Shown: positions 7,376-15,734 of the stretch, piece after piece
How the letters are laid out: every line of letters starts with the position of its first letter
Numbering within the stretch: the stretch's first letter is position 1
Notes under the pieces: generated by a model
Told to the model about the DNA's origin: nothing
The model's database searches: none
The model's input: the letters and a program-made list of their open reading frames with translations, nothing else
Source of the DNA: Agathobaculum butyriciproducens
GTDB lineage: Bacteria > Bacillota > Clostridia > Oscillospirales > Butyricicoccaceae
Assembly (NCBI GenBank): GCA_003096535.1
Contig: QEKJ01000002.1
Span: 1 to 64,000 of the forward strand
Direction: 5' to 3'
Length of the DNA stretch: 64,000 nucleotides
Made by a program: the position numbers and the translations under genes

Positions 7376-8743
7376 TTACTTTGTATTTTGATAGGTCAAA
7401 CCTTTTTTTCGGATGATAAACAGCTGGATATAGTACGATGCTGCAAGGAATACCGCTGCGAATGTCCACGCGGCCGCGTCCGTGTAGAACAGACCGCGCT
7501 CACCGATGACCCTGGTCAGCAGCAGCGATGCACCCACACGGCCTGCGAACTCGGTCAGACCGGAGAGCATGGGCGCGGTCGTAAAGCCCATGCCCTGCAA
7601 GGCCGAGCGGTAGGTGTGCAGCACATAGGCGGACAGCAAAAACGTGCTCATGACAACCAGATAATCGTACGCGACCGACAGCGCCTCGGCGGCGTTGGCA
7701 GCATCCGCGGAGATGAACAGCGCGACAACGTGACGGCCGAACAGGATCATGCCCGCCGCCAGCAGCGCGGAAAAGCTGAGCGCCAGCACAAGCGTCGAGC
7801 GGACACCCATCCGCACGCGGTCAAGCCGGTTTGCGCCCCAGTTCTGGCCGGTGTAGGTCGAGGCGGCGTAGCCGAACGCGGACGCGGAGCAGTCCATCAG
7901 ACCGTGCAGCTTGTTGGTCGCGGTAAAACCCGCGAGGAACACAAAGCCGCAGGTGTTGATAACCGCCTGCATGATGATGCCGCTGATGACGATGACAAAA
8001 TGCTGCAGCGCAAGCGGCAGACCAAGGTGGCACAGCCGCCGGATCACACTGCTGTCCGGCTGCCAGTCCGGCTTTTCGACGGACGCAGCCGGGATTTTCC
8101 GCAGCGCAATGACGCAGTACGCGAATGCAAACAGCTGCGCGAGCAGTGTCGCGGCGGCAGCGCCCGGAATGCCCCAGCCGAAGCGGATAACGAACAGCAG
8201 ATCGAGCACAATGTTCAGACATCCGGCAGTAAACATGGCAATAAGCGGACTTTTGCCGTCTCCGAGTGCGCGGAGGATCGCCGCTGCCATGTTGTACGCC
8301 ATCGTGATGAGTGTGCCCGCATACATCATGGTTAAATAAATGTGCGCGCCGTCATAGATGTTCTCGGGCGTGTCCAGCAGGTGCAGCAGCCAGCCTGCCG
8401 AGGACACGAACACCACGGTCAGCAGGATGCCGACTGCCGCGCACAGCAGCACGGACATGGTGATGGCCTTGCGCAGTCCCTTCTTATCGTTTGAGCCGAA
8501 GGTCTGCGACACGAGCACGGAAAAGCCTTGCGTCATGGCCTGCACGGTCCACAGCACCAGCCAGTACAGCCAGTCGGTCGCGCCGAGTGCGGCCAGCGCC
8601 TCCACACCGACACCGCGCCCGACGATGGACGCGTCTGCGACTGTGTACAGCTGCTGACCGACATTTGTCAAAATCAGCGGTACGGCCAGTCCGAGAATGA
8701 GTTTTGTCGGACGGCCGACGGTCATATTTGTCTCTCTGCTCAT
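7376..8743 (-). CDS. MATE-family efflux transporter
   Basis: 455 residues with twelve hydrophobic segments. N-terminal signature LILGLAVPLILTNVGQQLYTVADASIVGR and the repeat half at about 240-260 fit the NorM/DinF MatE domains. MATE proteins export cationic drugs or metabolites in exchange for Na+ or H+. AAGGAG lies before the ATG at 8743. The gene follows the PepV gene by 9 bp in the same direction, so it is the last gene of a Crp-PepV-MATE operon. Substrate unknown. Confidence 0.93.
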   Translation of the reverse strand: MSRETNMTVGRPTKLILGLAVPLILTNVGQQLYTVADASIVGRGVGVEALAALGATDWLYWLVLWTVQAMTQGFSVLVSQTFGSNDKKGLRKAITMSVLLCAAVGILLTVVFVSSAGWLLHLLDTPENIYDGAHIYLTMMYAGTLITMAYNMAAAILRALGDGKSPLIAMFTAGCLNIVLDLLFVIRFGWGIPGAAAATLLAQLFAFAYCVIALRKIPAASVEKPDWQPDSSVIRRLCHLGLPLALQHFVIVISGIIMQAVINTCGFVFLAGFTATNKLHGLMDCSASAFGYAASTYTGQNWGANRLDRVRMGVRSTLVLALSFSALLAAGMILFGRHVVALFISADAANAAEALSVAYDYLVVMSTFLLSAYVLHTYRSALQGMGFTTAPMLSGLTEFAGRVGASLLLTRVIGERGLFYTDAAAWTFAAVFLAASYYIQLFIIRKKGLTYQNTK

Positions 8744-8752
8744 ACAATCTCC

Positions 8753-10117
8753 TTACTTTGCCAGTTCGTACATTGCCGCCGCGATGATTTCCGCGTTCTG
8801 CAGCACGCGCTCGATCTCCATGTACTCGTCCGGCTTGTGCTCGCGCACCTCATCGCCGGGGAAGATCGGGCCGAATGCGACAAGGTTCGGCATGGATTTG
8901 GCGTAGGTGCCGCCGCCGATGCTCTTGAGCTCCGCCTTCTCGCCGGTCTGCTCCTCATATACCTTGGACAGTCTGCGGATGAGTTCGCTTTCGGGCGGCA
9001 TGTAAATGGCCGCCGCGTGCGTCATTTCGGTTTCGGTAAAGCCGCCGAGCGTGAAGCCGCGCGACAGACGCGGGTATACGAGATCGTATTTCAGGGTGAC
9101 CGGATAGCGCACCGAGAAAACGAGCGACAGCGTTTCCTGCTCAAATTTTGCCACGCCGAGGTTGAGCGTCAGCGGGCCGGACAGCTCATCGCGCATGGCG
9201 AGACCGAGGGACTCACCGTGTACCTCCATGCCGATGCGCTCTGCCACAAATGCCATGCAGTCGCCAAGCTCGCCGGTCAGCGGCAGCTGATTGAGTGCCT
9301 GCGCCAGCCGTCCGATGGCATTTTCGCCCTGCTCCGGGGTCGAGCCGTGAACGGCAATGCCCTCGGCTTCCACGCGGATGCCGCCCGCGATCGGCGTGAC
9401 GGTTACCTTGTCCGCCGAGATTTTGGCAGCCGCGTCCGCCGGACACTGCAGCTCCGCCGCCGCATACGCGGGCGAGATGTTGGAGGCGGCACCGCCCTCG
9501 AACTTTGTCAGGCGGTAATCGCCGGTCTGGTGCAGCTTTCGGCTGTAAGTGCCGTTGAGAATGCCCTTTTCGCCGTTGATGATCGGGTATTCGCCGTCCG
9601 GCGTGAAGCCGTACACCGGCAGCTCGCCGCCATGCGAAACGTACCACGACATATCGCCGCAGCCGGTTTCCTCGTTGGTGCCGAACAGCAGACGGATGCG
9701 CTTGGAGGGGGCAAATCCGGCATCCTTGAGCGCCGCCAGCGCGTAGATGGCCGCCACCATCGGGCCCTTGTCGTCCATCGTGCCGCGTCCGTAAATACGG
9801 CCGTTTTTGATCTCGCCGGAAAACGGCTCGGTCTCGGTCCAGCCGTCGCCGGCGGGCACAACGTCCAGATGACCGAGTACAGCCACCATTTCCTCGCCCT
9901 CGCTGTACTCGCACCAGCCGACACGGTCGTCCATATTGCCGGTCCGGAAGCCCAGCTTTTCGCAGAGCGCAAGCGTTTCGTGCAGCGCACGGGCAGGCTC
10001 ACGGCCGAACGGCGCATGCTCCTCCGGCACGCCTTCCACGCTCGGTATGCGCACGAGCGCGGCAAGACTCTCCAGCAGTTCGTCCGCGTGCGCGCGGATG
10101 TAGGGTTTGCAGTTCAT
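8753..10117 (-). CDS. M20 family dipeptidase, PepV/Sapep type
   Basis: 454 residues, AAGGAGG upstream. Metal ligands of the M20 di-zinc centre are visible: GHLDVVP (His83, Asp85), GTMDDKG (Asp115), NEETG (Glu149/150) and a C-terminal GGTYAKSM block. The lid domain is longer than in ArgE, which is typical of PepV. Such enzymes hydrolyse dipeptides, often with an N-terminal beta-Ala or D-residue, in the cytoplasm. It lies between the Crp-type regulator (27 bp gap) and the MATE exporter, suggesting a peptide-related response controlled by the regulator; the inducer is unknown. Confidence 0.93.
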   Translation of the reverse strand: MNCKPYIRAHADELLESLAALVRIPSVEGVPEEHAPFGREPARALHETLALCEKLGFRTGNMDDRVGWCEYSEGEEMVAVLGHLDVVPAGDGWTETEPFSGEIKNGRIYGRGTMDDKGPMVAAIYALAALKDAGFAPSKRIRLLFGTNEETGCGDMSWYVSHGGELPVYGFTPDGEYPIINGEKGILNGTYSRKLHQTGDYRLTKFEGGAASNISPAYAAAELQCPADAAAKISADKVTVTPIAGGIRVEAEGIAVHGSTPEQGENAIGRLAQALNQLPLTGELGDCMAFVAERIGMEVHGESLGLAMRDELSGPLTLNLGVAKFEQETLSLVFSVRYPVTLKYDLVYPRLSRGFTLGGFTETEMTHAAAIYMPPESELIRRLSKVYEEQTGEKAELKSIGGGTYAKSMPNLVAFGPIFPGDEVREHKPDEYMEIERVLQNAEIIAAAMYELAK

Positions 10118-10143
10118 AACAAAAACCTCCTTAACGGGGTGGA

Positions 10144-10812
10144 TTATTCATCGGATTGGGAATGGTTGAGCACAAAATGGCTCTTTTTGTATGCGATAAG
10201 TCCGTCGCGCTGCATGCGGCTCAGCTCGGCGGACAGCGCACTGCGGTCCACGCCGAGGTAGTCGGCCAGCTGCTGACGGTCGAACGGAATGTCGAACGTG
10301 TCTGAGCCGTGCTGCACCGCCTGTGCGGACAGGTACGACAGCAGCTTGCCGCGCATGGATTTCGGACTTGTGTGGAAGATTTTTCGCGTCAAAAGCAGGT
10401 TTTTCTGCGCGGTGACGTCCAAAAGATTGCGTAAAAGCACACTGTGCGCGCTGTCCTGCGCGGCAGAGGAGAGCAGTGTTTCGCTCGGCAGGAACAGCAC
10501 CTCGGACGGCTCGTCCGCCACAGCAGAGACCATCATGGGCGTGCCGGGGACGCAGGCGTACGTTTCAGCGAATACCGAACCGGGCGTAATGTGATCGAGC
10601 AGCGTCTTGTGGCCCCATGCGTCGCAGCGCTCGATATTCACGCCGCCCGAGAGCAGAATACACAGCGCATGCGCGGTATCGCCGACACGGTAAATCGGCT
10701 GAAATTTGTCAAATTCACGCGTGCAGGCGTGCAGACGGCGCAAAAGCGGGGATAATTCTGCGGTTTCAATGCCGCGGAACAGACCGCAGCGTGCAAGGAT
10801 AGACAGGTTCAT
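10144..10812 (-). CDS. Crp/Fnr-family transcriptional regulator
   Basis: 222 residues, AGGAGG before ATG 10812. Residues 10-125 form a cyclic-nucleotide-binding beta-roll (FRGIETAELSPLLRRL, LLSGGVNIE, GSVFAETYACV); 145-215 form the Crp winged HTH (MRGKLLSYLSAQA, DRQQLADYLGVDRSALSAEL). The phosphate-binding Arg-Ser pair of true cAMP receptors is not evident, and no N-terminal Cys cluster for an Fe-S centre as in FNR is seen. The gene heads the operon with pepV and MATE. A perfect 6-4-6 palindrome just downstream of its promoter suggests autoregulation. Confidence 0.93.
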   Translation of the reverse strand: MNLSILARCGLFRGIETAELSPLLRRLHACTREFDKFQPIYRVGDTAHALCILLSGGVNIERCDAWGHKTLLDHITPGSVFAETYACVPGTPMMVSAVADEPSEVLFLPSETLLSSAAQDSAHSVLLRNLLDVTAQKNLLLTRKIFHTSPKSMRGKLLSYLSAQAVQHGSDTFDIPFDRQQLADYLGVDRSALSAELSRMQRDGLIAYKKSHFVLNHSQSDE

Positions 10813-10826
10813 ATTTCCTCCTGTTT

Positions 10827-10885
10827 TGTTGTTGGGACAACATACTTTGCCTTCTCAGTATAGTAAGATATGAGCGTAAAGTCAA
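10827..10885 (-). promoter_or_regulatory. Promoter and operator of the Crp-pepV-MATE operon
   Basis: Minus strand TTGACT (10880-10885), 17-bp spacer, TATACT (10857-10862). TGTTGTTGGGACAACA (10827-10842) is a perfect inverted repeat at about +8 to +23, positioned to repress and typical in size for a Crp-family dimer. Confidence 0.8.
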
Positions 10886-11745
10886 GCGGGACACACGAAC
10901 CGCGCAGGCGGTTCGCCCGAACGGGGCGGCAGCTTTTTCAGCACCGGCTGACCGGGGTGCGCGAACTGCGTTAGCGTGTTCGCCCTGACGGGGCGGCACT
11001 CTTTTTCAGCACCGGCTGACCGGGGCATACGAACTGCGTCAGCGGGTTCGCCCCTAACGGGCGGAGAGTTTTTCGCTGAACCTCAGCGGGGGGATTCGCC
11101 GTCTGCGGACGGCGGGAACGTGCCGCGCCCCGCGGCGGGGGCAAAAAGGAAGGGACACCTGCGGTTTCCCTTCCTCTTTGAACTCCTACCTTTCCCTTGC
11201 TTCCTAATCTGGCGCAGATTACCGACATGTGACCGTTGCGAAAAGGGGTACGGCAGAGGATTTTTTCTACCGTGTCTTTCGTAACCGATTCGCAGTGTCA
11301 GATAACGTACTGCTACACAGACCGGAAAGTCTTCGCAGGCGCGACATAACAGTGTCGCGCAACTCTTTGGCACGTTGCACCGCACGGCACCTGCGAATGT
11401 AGGCGTTCGGTAGCATTTATCTTCGTAGGTGCTGTCTATCATAACGCGCTTACGAATTGCGCGGCACGGTTATGCCGCGCCTGCTGGAAGTAGCCGACCT
11501 GTGTAGCAGAACGGTATCCGACACTGCGAATATGTCGGGACACGGGCGCACACTGTGCGCCCCTACGGAAGATGAGCAGTACGCTCGTTCCTTGGCGAGT
11601 CTCAGCTCTGCAAATTTCGCCGTGCCCTCATAGGAAAGGGGTGATCCACAAGAGGGTGGAAACCTTGGTGTCTACCCTCTTGTGCCCCCGCCGGGTAGGC
11701 GGCCCCCCCGCTGGCCCCAGCGGAACCATCTCAAGACAAGAAACA
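10886..11745. repeat. Giant nested palindromic intergenic element, copy B
   Basis: No credible gene. Same modules as copy A: two to three GC-rich end units at 10890-11060, the TTTTTCGCTGAACCTCAGCG module near 11070, the CTGGCGCAGATT module near 11210, GGCAGAGGATTTTTTCTACC near 11252, and core arms at 11339-11365 and 11453-11480 around the apical loop 11399-11421. The right arm is diverged: instead of the GGCAGAGG module it holds the GCGCACACTGTGCGC hairpin and ends with a CAAGAGGGT hairpin near 11650-11690. It lies between divergent genes. Confidence 0.85.
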
Positions 11746-11767
11746 GGATATATAAGGAGAAAACACT

Positions 11768-12463
11768 ATGATTCGCAAAATTATCGAAATCGACAAAGAA
11801 AAATGCAACGGCTGCGGCCTGTGCGCCCACGCCTGCCACGAGGGCGCCATCGGCATGGTGGACGGCAAGGCCACTCTGCTCCGCGACGACTACTGCGACG
11901 GCCTCGGCAACTGCCTGCCGGTCTGCCCGACCGGTGCCATCTCGTTCGTTGAGCGCGAAGCGGCCGCTTATGACGAAGCCGCTGTGCAGGCCAATATGCA
12001 GGCAAAATCTCAGCCGCATACCGGATGCCCGGGCAGCATGGCGCGGAGCATTGAACACGCCTCGGTCAATCAGCCGGCCTCGTTCATTCCGATGCCGAGC
12101 CAGCTGCGCCAGTGGCCGGTGCAGATTAAGCTCGTGCCGGTGAATGCGCCTTATTTTGACGGCGCAAACCTGCTCATCGCGGCGGACTGCACCGCTTACG
12201 CATACGCAAACTTCCATCAGGATTTTATCCGGGGGAAGGTAACGCTCGTCGGCTGTCCCAAGCTGGATGATGTGGATTACAGCGAGAAGCTGACAGAAAT
12301 CCTCCGTCAGAACAACATCAAAAGCGTAACCGTTGTCCGCATGGAGGTGCCGTGCTGCGGCGGACTGGAATACGCCGTCCGCACCGCGCTGCAGAACTGC
12401 GGCAAGCTGCTGCCGTGGCAGGTGAAGACCATTTCCATCAAGGGCGAACTGCTGGACGATTGA
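11768..12463 (+). CDS. 4Fe-4S ferredoxin-type iron-sulfur protein
   Basis: 231 residues; AAGGAG before ATG 11768. Residues 10-60 contain a first cluster motif CNGCGLCAHAC (Cys13, 16, 19, 23) and a shortened second one (Cys43, 49, 53, ending CPTGAI). The remaining 170 residues hold further Cys (GCPGSM, ADCTAYAY, VGCPKLDD, VPCCGGLE), the pattern of clostridial ATP-binding/ferredoxin proteins whose C-terminal half resembles a cysteine-rich redox domain. Probably a cytoplasmic electron carrier or sensor; the partner is not evident. It stands alone, followed by a LacI gene with its own promoter. Confidence 0.88.
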   Translation: MIRKIIEIDKEKCNGCGLCAHACHEGAIGMVDGKATLLRDDYCDGLGNCLPVCPTGAISFVEREAAAYDEAAVQANMQAKSQPHTGCPGSMARSIEHASVNQPASFIPMPSQLRQWPVQIKLVPVNAPYFDGANLLIAADCTAYAYANFHQDFIRGKVTLVGCPKLDDVDYSEKLTEILRQNNIKSVTVVRMEVPCCGGLEYAVRTALQNCGKLLPWQVKTISIKGELLDD

Positions 12464-12493
12464 CCGATTCCTGTCGATTTCACTGATTTGCAT

Positions 12494-12522
12494 TTGCAAT
12501 TTTCGTTCGAAACGTGTAAAAT
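12494..12522 (+). promoter_or_regulatory. Promoter of the LacI operon with embedded operator
   Basis: TTGCAA (12494-12499), 17-bp spacer, TAAAAT (12517-12522). The spacer contains TTTCGTTCGAAA (12501-12512), a perfect inverted repeat in the position expected of a LacI-family autoregulatory site. A further hairpin ACCGCG-CAA-CGCGGT (12582-12596) lies between the promoter and the gene. Confidence 0.72.
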
Positions 12523-12614
12523 AACAAGGTAACACCACAAAGCACCGCAGTCAAATTGTGTGGTGGTGCCTTTGGAATGACACCGCGCAACGCGGTATGT
12601 AGGAGCGAAAATTC

Positions 12615-13637
12615 ATGGCAGTCACTTTGGCAGAAATCGCTGCGCTGGCGGGCGTTTCACGCGGCACGGTGGATCGGGCACTTAACGACAGAGGACGCGT
12701 CGATCCCAAGGTTGCGGCACGCGTGCGCCGCATTGCGGCAGAGCGAGGCTACCGCCCAAACCGTGCGGGACGCATGCTGGCACGTGCGAAAAACCCGATC
12801 AGGATCGGCGTGATCGTCCAGTCGGTCGAGACCATGTTCATGCACACGGTATTTGAGGAGATCGAACGCGCATCGGCGCACTTTACCACCACCGGCGCAG
12901 AGGTGCTCGTGCGGCCGCTGGAGGGCGTCGATGCACAGCAGCAGCTGGACGTGATTGACGAGTTGCTCGAGGCAGGCGTGCAGGGCATCGCGCTTTCTCC
13001 GGCGGAGGACGAGCGGGTGCGCGCCCGTATTCAGGAGCTGTCCGAGCGCATGCCGATCGTTACCTTCAACTCGGATCTGCCGGACTCGGGCCGCCTGTGC
13101 TACGTCGGCGTGGACAATTTCGCGTGCGGACGCATGAGCGCCGGTCTGATGGACCTGCTGCTTGCCGGTCACGGGGAAGTCCTGCTGGTTGCCGGTCAGG
13201 AAAACAACTGGTCGCATCAGCAGCGTGTGGACGGCTTTCAGGCCGAGGCTGCCGCAAATTTTCCCGGTTTGAGCCTGCTGCCGCCGCAGACCTGCGGGGA
13301 CGATCAGCAGCTGGCGCATGATATTGTGTGCCGCGCCGTGCAGGAGCATCCGTCGCTGCGCGGTGTGTACGTTTCGGTAAACGGTCAGCTCGGTGCGTGC
13401 GACGCGCTGCGTGAGCTGGGTTTACAGGGCAAGGTGCACCTGATCTGTCACGATTTGATTCCGGCAAATACGGAGAATGTCCGCCGCGGACTCATCGACT
13501 TCCTGATCGATCAGGATGCCGCCCTGCAGGGCGCCCGTCCGATCGAGCTGCTCATGGATTACCTGCTGGCAGGCGAAAAGCCGGAGACCGACCGCATTCT
13601 TGCGTGCATTGATATCCGCAACCGCTACAACGTGTGA
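12615..13637 (+). CDS. LacI-family transcriptional regulator
   Basis: 340 residues from ATG 12615 (GGAG about 11 nt upstream). The N-terminal HTH reads VTLAEIAALAGVSRGTVDRALN, followed by the hinge helix (YRPNRAGRMLARAKNPIRIGVI) and a periplasmic-binding-protein-like domain of the sugar type (TMFMHTVFEEIE, GIALSPAED, VTFNSDLPDSGRLCYVGVDN). The effector domain resembles ribose/inositol/rhizopine-type sensors. It shares an operon with an alpha/beta hydrolase (8 bp gap) and a GNAT, so it probably responds to a sugar or acylated glycan product. Confidence 0.93.
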   Translation: MAVTLAEIAALAGVSRGTVDRALNDRGRVDPKVAARVRRIAAERGYRPNRAGRMLARAKNPIRIGVIVQSVETMFMHTVFEEIERASAHFTTTGAEVLVRPLEGVDAQQQLDVIDELLEAGVQGIALSPAEDERVRARIQELSERMPIVTFNSDLPDSGRLCYVGVDNFACGRMSAGLMDLLLAGHGEVLLVAGQENNWSHQQRVDGFQAEAAANFPGLSLLPPQTCGDDQQLAHDIVCRAVQEHPSLRGVYVSVNGQLGACDALRELGLQGKVHLICHDLIPANTENVRRGLIDFLIDQDAALQGARPIELLMDYLLAGEKPETDRILACIDIRNRYNV

Positions 13638-13645
13638 GGTGCGCG

Positions 13646-14419
13646 ATGAAAGAGGTTTTGCGGCTCGATCACGGCGTTTTGACATATTTTCCGGCATCAG
13701 CCGGACGGAATAAGCCTGCGCTCATCCTGTGCCCGGGCGGCGGCTACGAATACTGCTCCATCCGGGAGGGCGCACCGGTCGCGCGTGCGTTTGCGCGGGA
13801 CGGTGTGGAAGCGTTCGTGCTCGAATACGACTGCACGGAGGTGCCGCTTGGCGTAAAGCCGCTGCACACGCTGTCCGCGTCTGTCGCCTGGGTGAGAGAA
13901 CATGCGGCACAGCTCGGCATCGCGGCAGACCGCATTGCGGTCGGCGGCTTTTCGGCGGGCGCCCATCTGGCGGGACTGCTGGCGGCGACGTGGCACGACG
14001 CAGACTGGTTTCCCGAGGGCACGGATTTGCAGGCGCACCGACCGAATGCGGCGGTGCTGTGCTATCCGGTGGTCTCGGCGGGAGTGTATGCGCATCGCGG
14101 CAGCTTTGTGCGTCTGGCAGGCGAAAATGCTGCGGAACAGCAGAGGTTTTCGCTCGAAACGCTGGTTTCTGCGCACATGCCGCGCACGTTTTTGTGGCAC
14201 ACCCTGACGGACGCGACCGTTCCGGTCGAGAACACGCTGCTGCTCGAGGCGGCTTTGCGCCGAGAAAATATCAGCCACGAGCTGCACCTGTTCCCGCACG
14301 GCGTGCACGGACTCGCGCTCGCGGATTTGGAGACAGCCGACCCGATGAAAGGGCGCGTGCCCGACCGGCATATAAACCGCTGGCAGGCGCTCTGCGCGGA
14401 ATGGCTGAAGGAGGAATAA
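13646..14419 (+). CDS. Alpha/beta hydrolase, acetylxylan-esterase-like (BD-FAE type)
   Basis: 257 residues. ATG 13646 chosen for the AGGTG just upstream; the LacI stop is 9 bp earlier. Oxyanion loop CPGGGYEY (29-36), nucleophile elbow GGFSAGAHLAG, acid Asp in TLTDATVPVENTL and His in HGVHGLAL. This set matches the BD-FAE / xylan esterase 1 group that removes acetyl or feruloyl groups from hemicellulose, here without a signal peptide, so acting on imported oligosaccharides. The LacI neighbour supports a carbohydrate role. A generic carboxylesterase is the alternative. Confidence 0.88.
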   Translation: MKEVLRLDHGVLTYFPASAGRNKPALILCPGGGYEYCSIREGAPVARAFARDGVEAFVLEYDCTEVPLGVKPLHTLSASVAWVREHAAQLGIAADRIAVGGFSAGAHLAGLLAATWHDADWFPEGTDLQAHRPNAAVLCYPVVSAGVYAHRGSFVRLAGENAAEQQRFSLETLVSAHMPRTFLWHTLTDATVPVENTLLLEAALRRENISHELHLFPHGVHGLALADLETADPMKGRVPDRHINRWQALCAEWLKEE

Positions 14420-14421
14420 CA

Positions 14422-14916
14422 ATGCAGATTCGACACACCCGGCCGGAGGATCTTCCGGCGATGCAGGAAATTTTCGCGGACGCGCGGGCGTTTATGCGCG
14501 AAAACGGCAATCCCGATCAGTGGGGAGACAGATTCCCGACGCGGGAAATGCTGGACAAGGATCTTGCACTGCACCGCAGCTATGTCTGCGAGGACAACGG
14601 CAAAATCGCAGCGACCTTTGCGTTTACGACCGACGGCGAGCCGACCTACCGCGTCATTCGCGGCGGCGCCTGGCTGGACGATGCGCCGTACGGCGTTGTC
14701 CACCGTATCGCGGCGGCAAAGGGCACGCACGGTGCGGCTTCGTTCTGCATGAACTGGTGCATGGAGCAGTGCGGCAACATCCGCATCGACACGCACGCGA
14801 ACAACAAGCCCATGCAGGGTCTGCTGAACAAGCTCGGCTATACCTATTGCGGTGTCATTGAGCTGGAAAACGGGCGCGGAGAACGTCTGGCGTTCCAGAA
14901 ACGAGTGGAAAAGTAA
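14422..14916 (+). CDS. GNAT-family N-acetyltransferase
   Basis: 164 residues, GAAGGAGGA 7 nt before ATG 14422, 2 bp after the hydrolase stop. MQIRHTRPEDLPAMQEIFADA is the typical GNAT beta1-alpha1 start; HRIAA is a reduced acetyl-CoA motif A, and DTHANNKPMQGLLNKLGYTYCG forms motif B. The pattern resembles uncharacterised RimI-like enzymes of Firmicutes. It is the third gene of the LacI operon; substrate unknown. Confidence 0.9.
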   Translation: MQIRHTRPEDLPAMQEIFADARAFMRENGNPDQWGDRFPTREMLDKDLALHRSYVCEDNGKIAATFAFTTDGEPTYRVIRGGAWLDDAPYGVVHRIAAAKGTHGAASFCMNWCMEQCGNIRIDTHANNKPMQGLLNKLGYTYCGVIELENGRGERLAFQKRVEK

Positions 14917-14930
14917 GTAAGAAACAGCAA

Positions 14931-14969
14931 ACGGCATACCGGAGAGAATCTCCCGGTGTGCCGTTTTTT
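14931..14969 (+). terminator. Terminator of the LacI operon
   Basis: ACGGCATACCGG pairs with CCGGTGTGCCGT (one G-T) around a GAG-AAT-CTC tip, followed by TTTTTTAT. Confidence 0.88.
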
Positions 14970-14996
14970 ATTTCTGAACTTTGATAAAATTGAAGA

Positions 14997-15025
14997 TTGA
15001 CTTTAATATAATTTAATATTATAAT
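14997..15025 (+). promoter_or_regulatory. Promoter of the DUF2089 gene pair
   Basis: TTGACT (14997-15002), 17-bp AT-only spacer, TATAAT (15020-15025); GGAAG then precedes the GTG start at 15054. Confidence 0.85.
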
Positions 15026-15053
15026 GAAGTTACAATGAAAGGAAGTGATAGCC

Positions 15054-15359
15054 GTGGCAATCGAGGTAATGCCGGAGTGGCTTGCATCGCTGGACGAGGA
15101 GGACGTGTCGTTCATCAAAAAATTCGTGCTGGCGTCGGGGTCGCTCAAGGAGGTCGCGGGCATTTACGGCGTGACCTACCCGACCGTGCGCCTGCGTCTG
15201 GACCGTCTGATCCAGAAGATCAGGCTTGGCGAGCAGGCGGACGAGGAGCCGTATATCGCGCTCATCAAGCGTCTTGCGGTCAAGGACAAGCTGGATTTTG
15301 ACACGGCGAAGCTGCTCATCAACGAGTACAAAAAGCTGAGAGAGGGGAATAAATCATGA
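15054..15359 (+). CDS. DUF2089 family protein
   Basis: 101 residues. The GTG at 15054 is 8 nt after AGGAAG; a GTG at 15045 overlaps the ribosome site. Residues 3-100 match DUF2089: PEWLASLDEEDVSFIKKFVL, GSLKEVAGIYGVTYPTVRLRLDRLI, an HTH of the sigma-4 type. The usual N-terminal zinc ribbon of longer DUF2089 proteins is absent, a shorter form common in Firmicutes. Its stop overlaps the next start (ATGA), so it is probably coupled with the downstream membrane protein. Confidence 0.88.
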   Translation: MAIEVMPEWLASLDEEDVSFIKKFVLASGSLKEVAGIYGVTYPTVRLRLDRLIQKIRLGEQADEEPYIALIKRLAVKDKLDFDTAKLLINEYKKLREGNKS

Positions 15360-15730
15360 TGATTGCAACGGTTTCTACAATTATTTCGCTGATTTTTCTG
15401 ATCGCGTTTGTCGCGGCAATGATTATTTTGCAGGTCTATCTTTCCAGACGGAAGAGCAAACTGCCGGGACTGGTACTGCCTGCCATCACGTTTTCGGGGG
15501 AGCTGTTCATCCTGCTGAACGTGGTGACGAATGTGGTGATGACCTCGGCGGCTGACAATGCGGTTGGCGGAGTGGATTCGTACAGCGTGTTCGTGACGGT
15601 GCTCAACACGGTGCTGACACTGCTCGTTATCTCCATGCCGACCATCGTGCTGCTGGTAATCTACTTCCTCTGTCGCAGAGGGATGAACCGCAAAAAGCAG
15701 ATCGAGAAGATGAATATTCAGGATTTGTGA
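15356..15730 (+). CDS. Small three-helix membrane protein
   Basis: 124 residues beginning in the ATGA overlap. Hydrophobic segments at about 4-28, 38-60 and 78-105; short basic loops (LSRRKSKLP) and a Lys/Arg-rich C-terminus facing the cytoplasm. No family recognised. Coupling to a DUF2089 HTH protein suggests a regulator/membrane-partner pair, similar in architecture to other DUF2089-linked membrane proteins, but the function is unknown. Confidence 0.72.
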   Translation: MMIATVSTIISLIFLIAFVAAMIILQVYLSRRKSKLPGLVLPAITFSGELFILLNVVTNVVMTSAADNAVGGVDSYSVFVTVLNTVLTLLVISMPTIVLLVIYFLCRRGMNRKKQIEKMNIQDL

Positions 15731-15734
15731 GTTT

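Noticed and set aside
8528-10261. Long open frame (577 codons) on the plus strand opposite the PepV gene
   Set aside because: Its product is Arg/His-rich without domain features and it is the mirror of a clearly conserved peptidase; open antisense frames are expected at this GC content.
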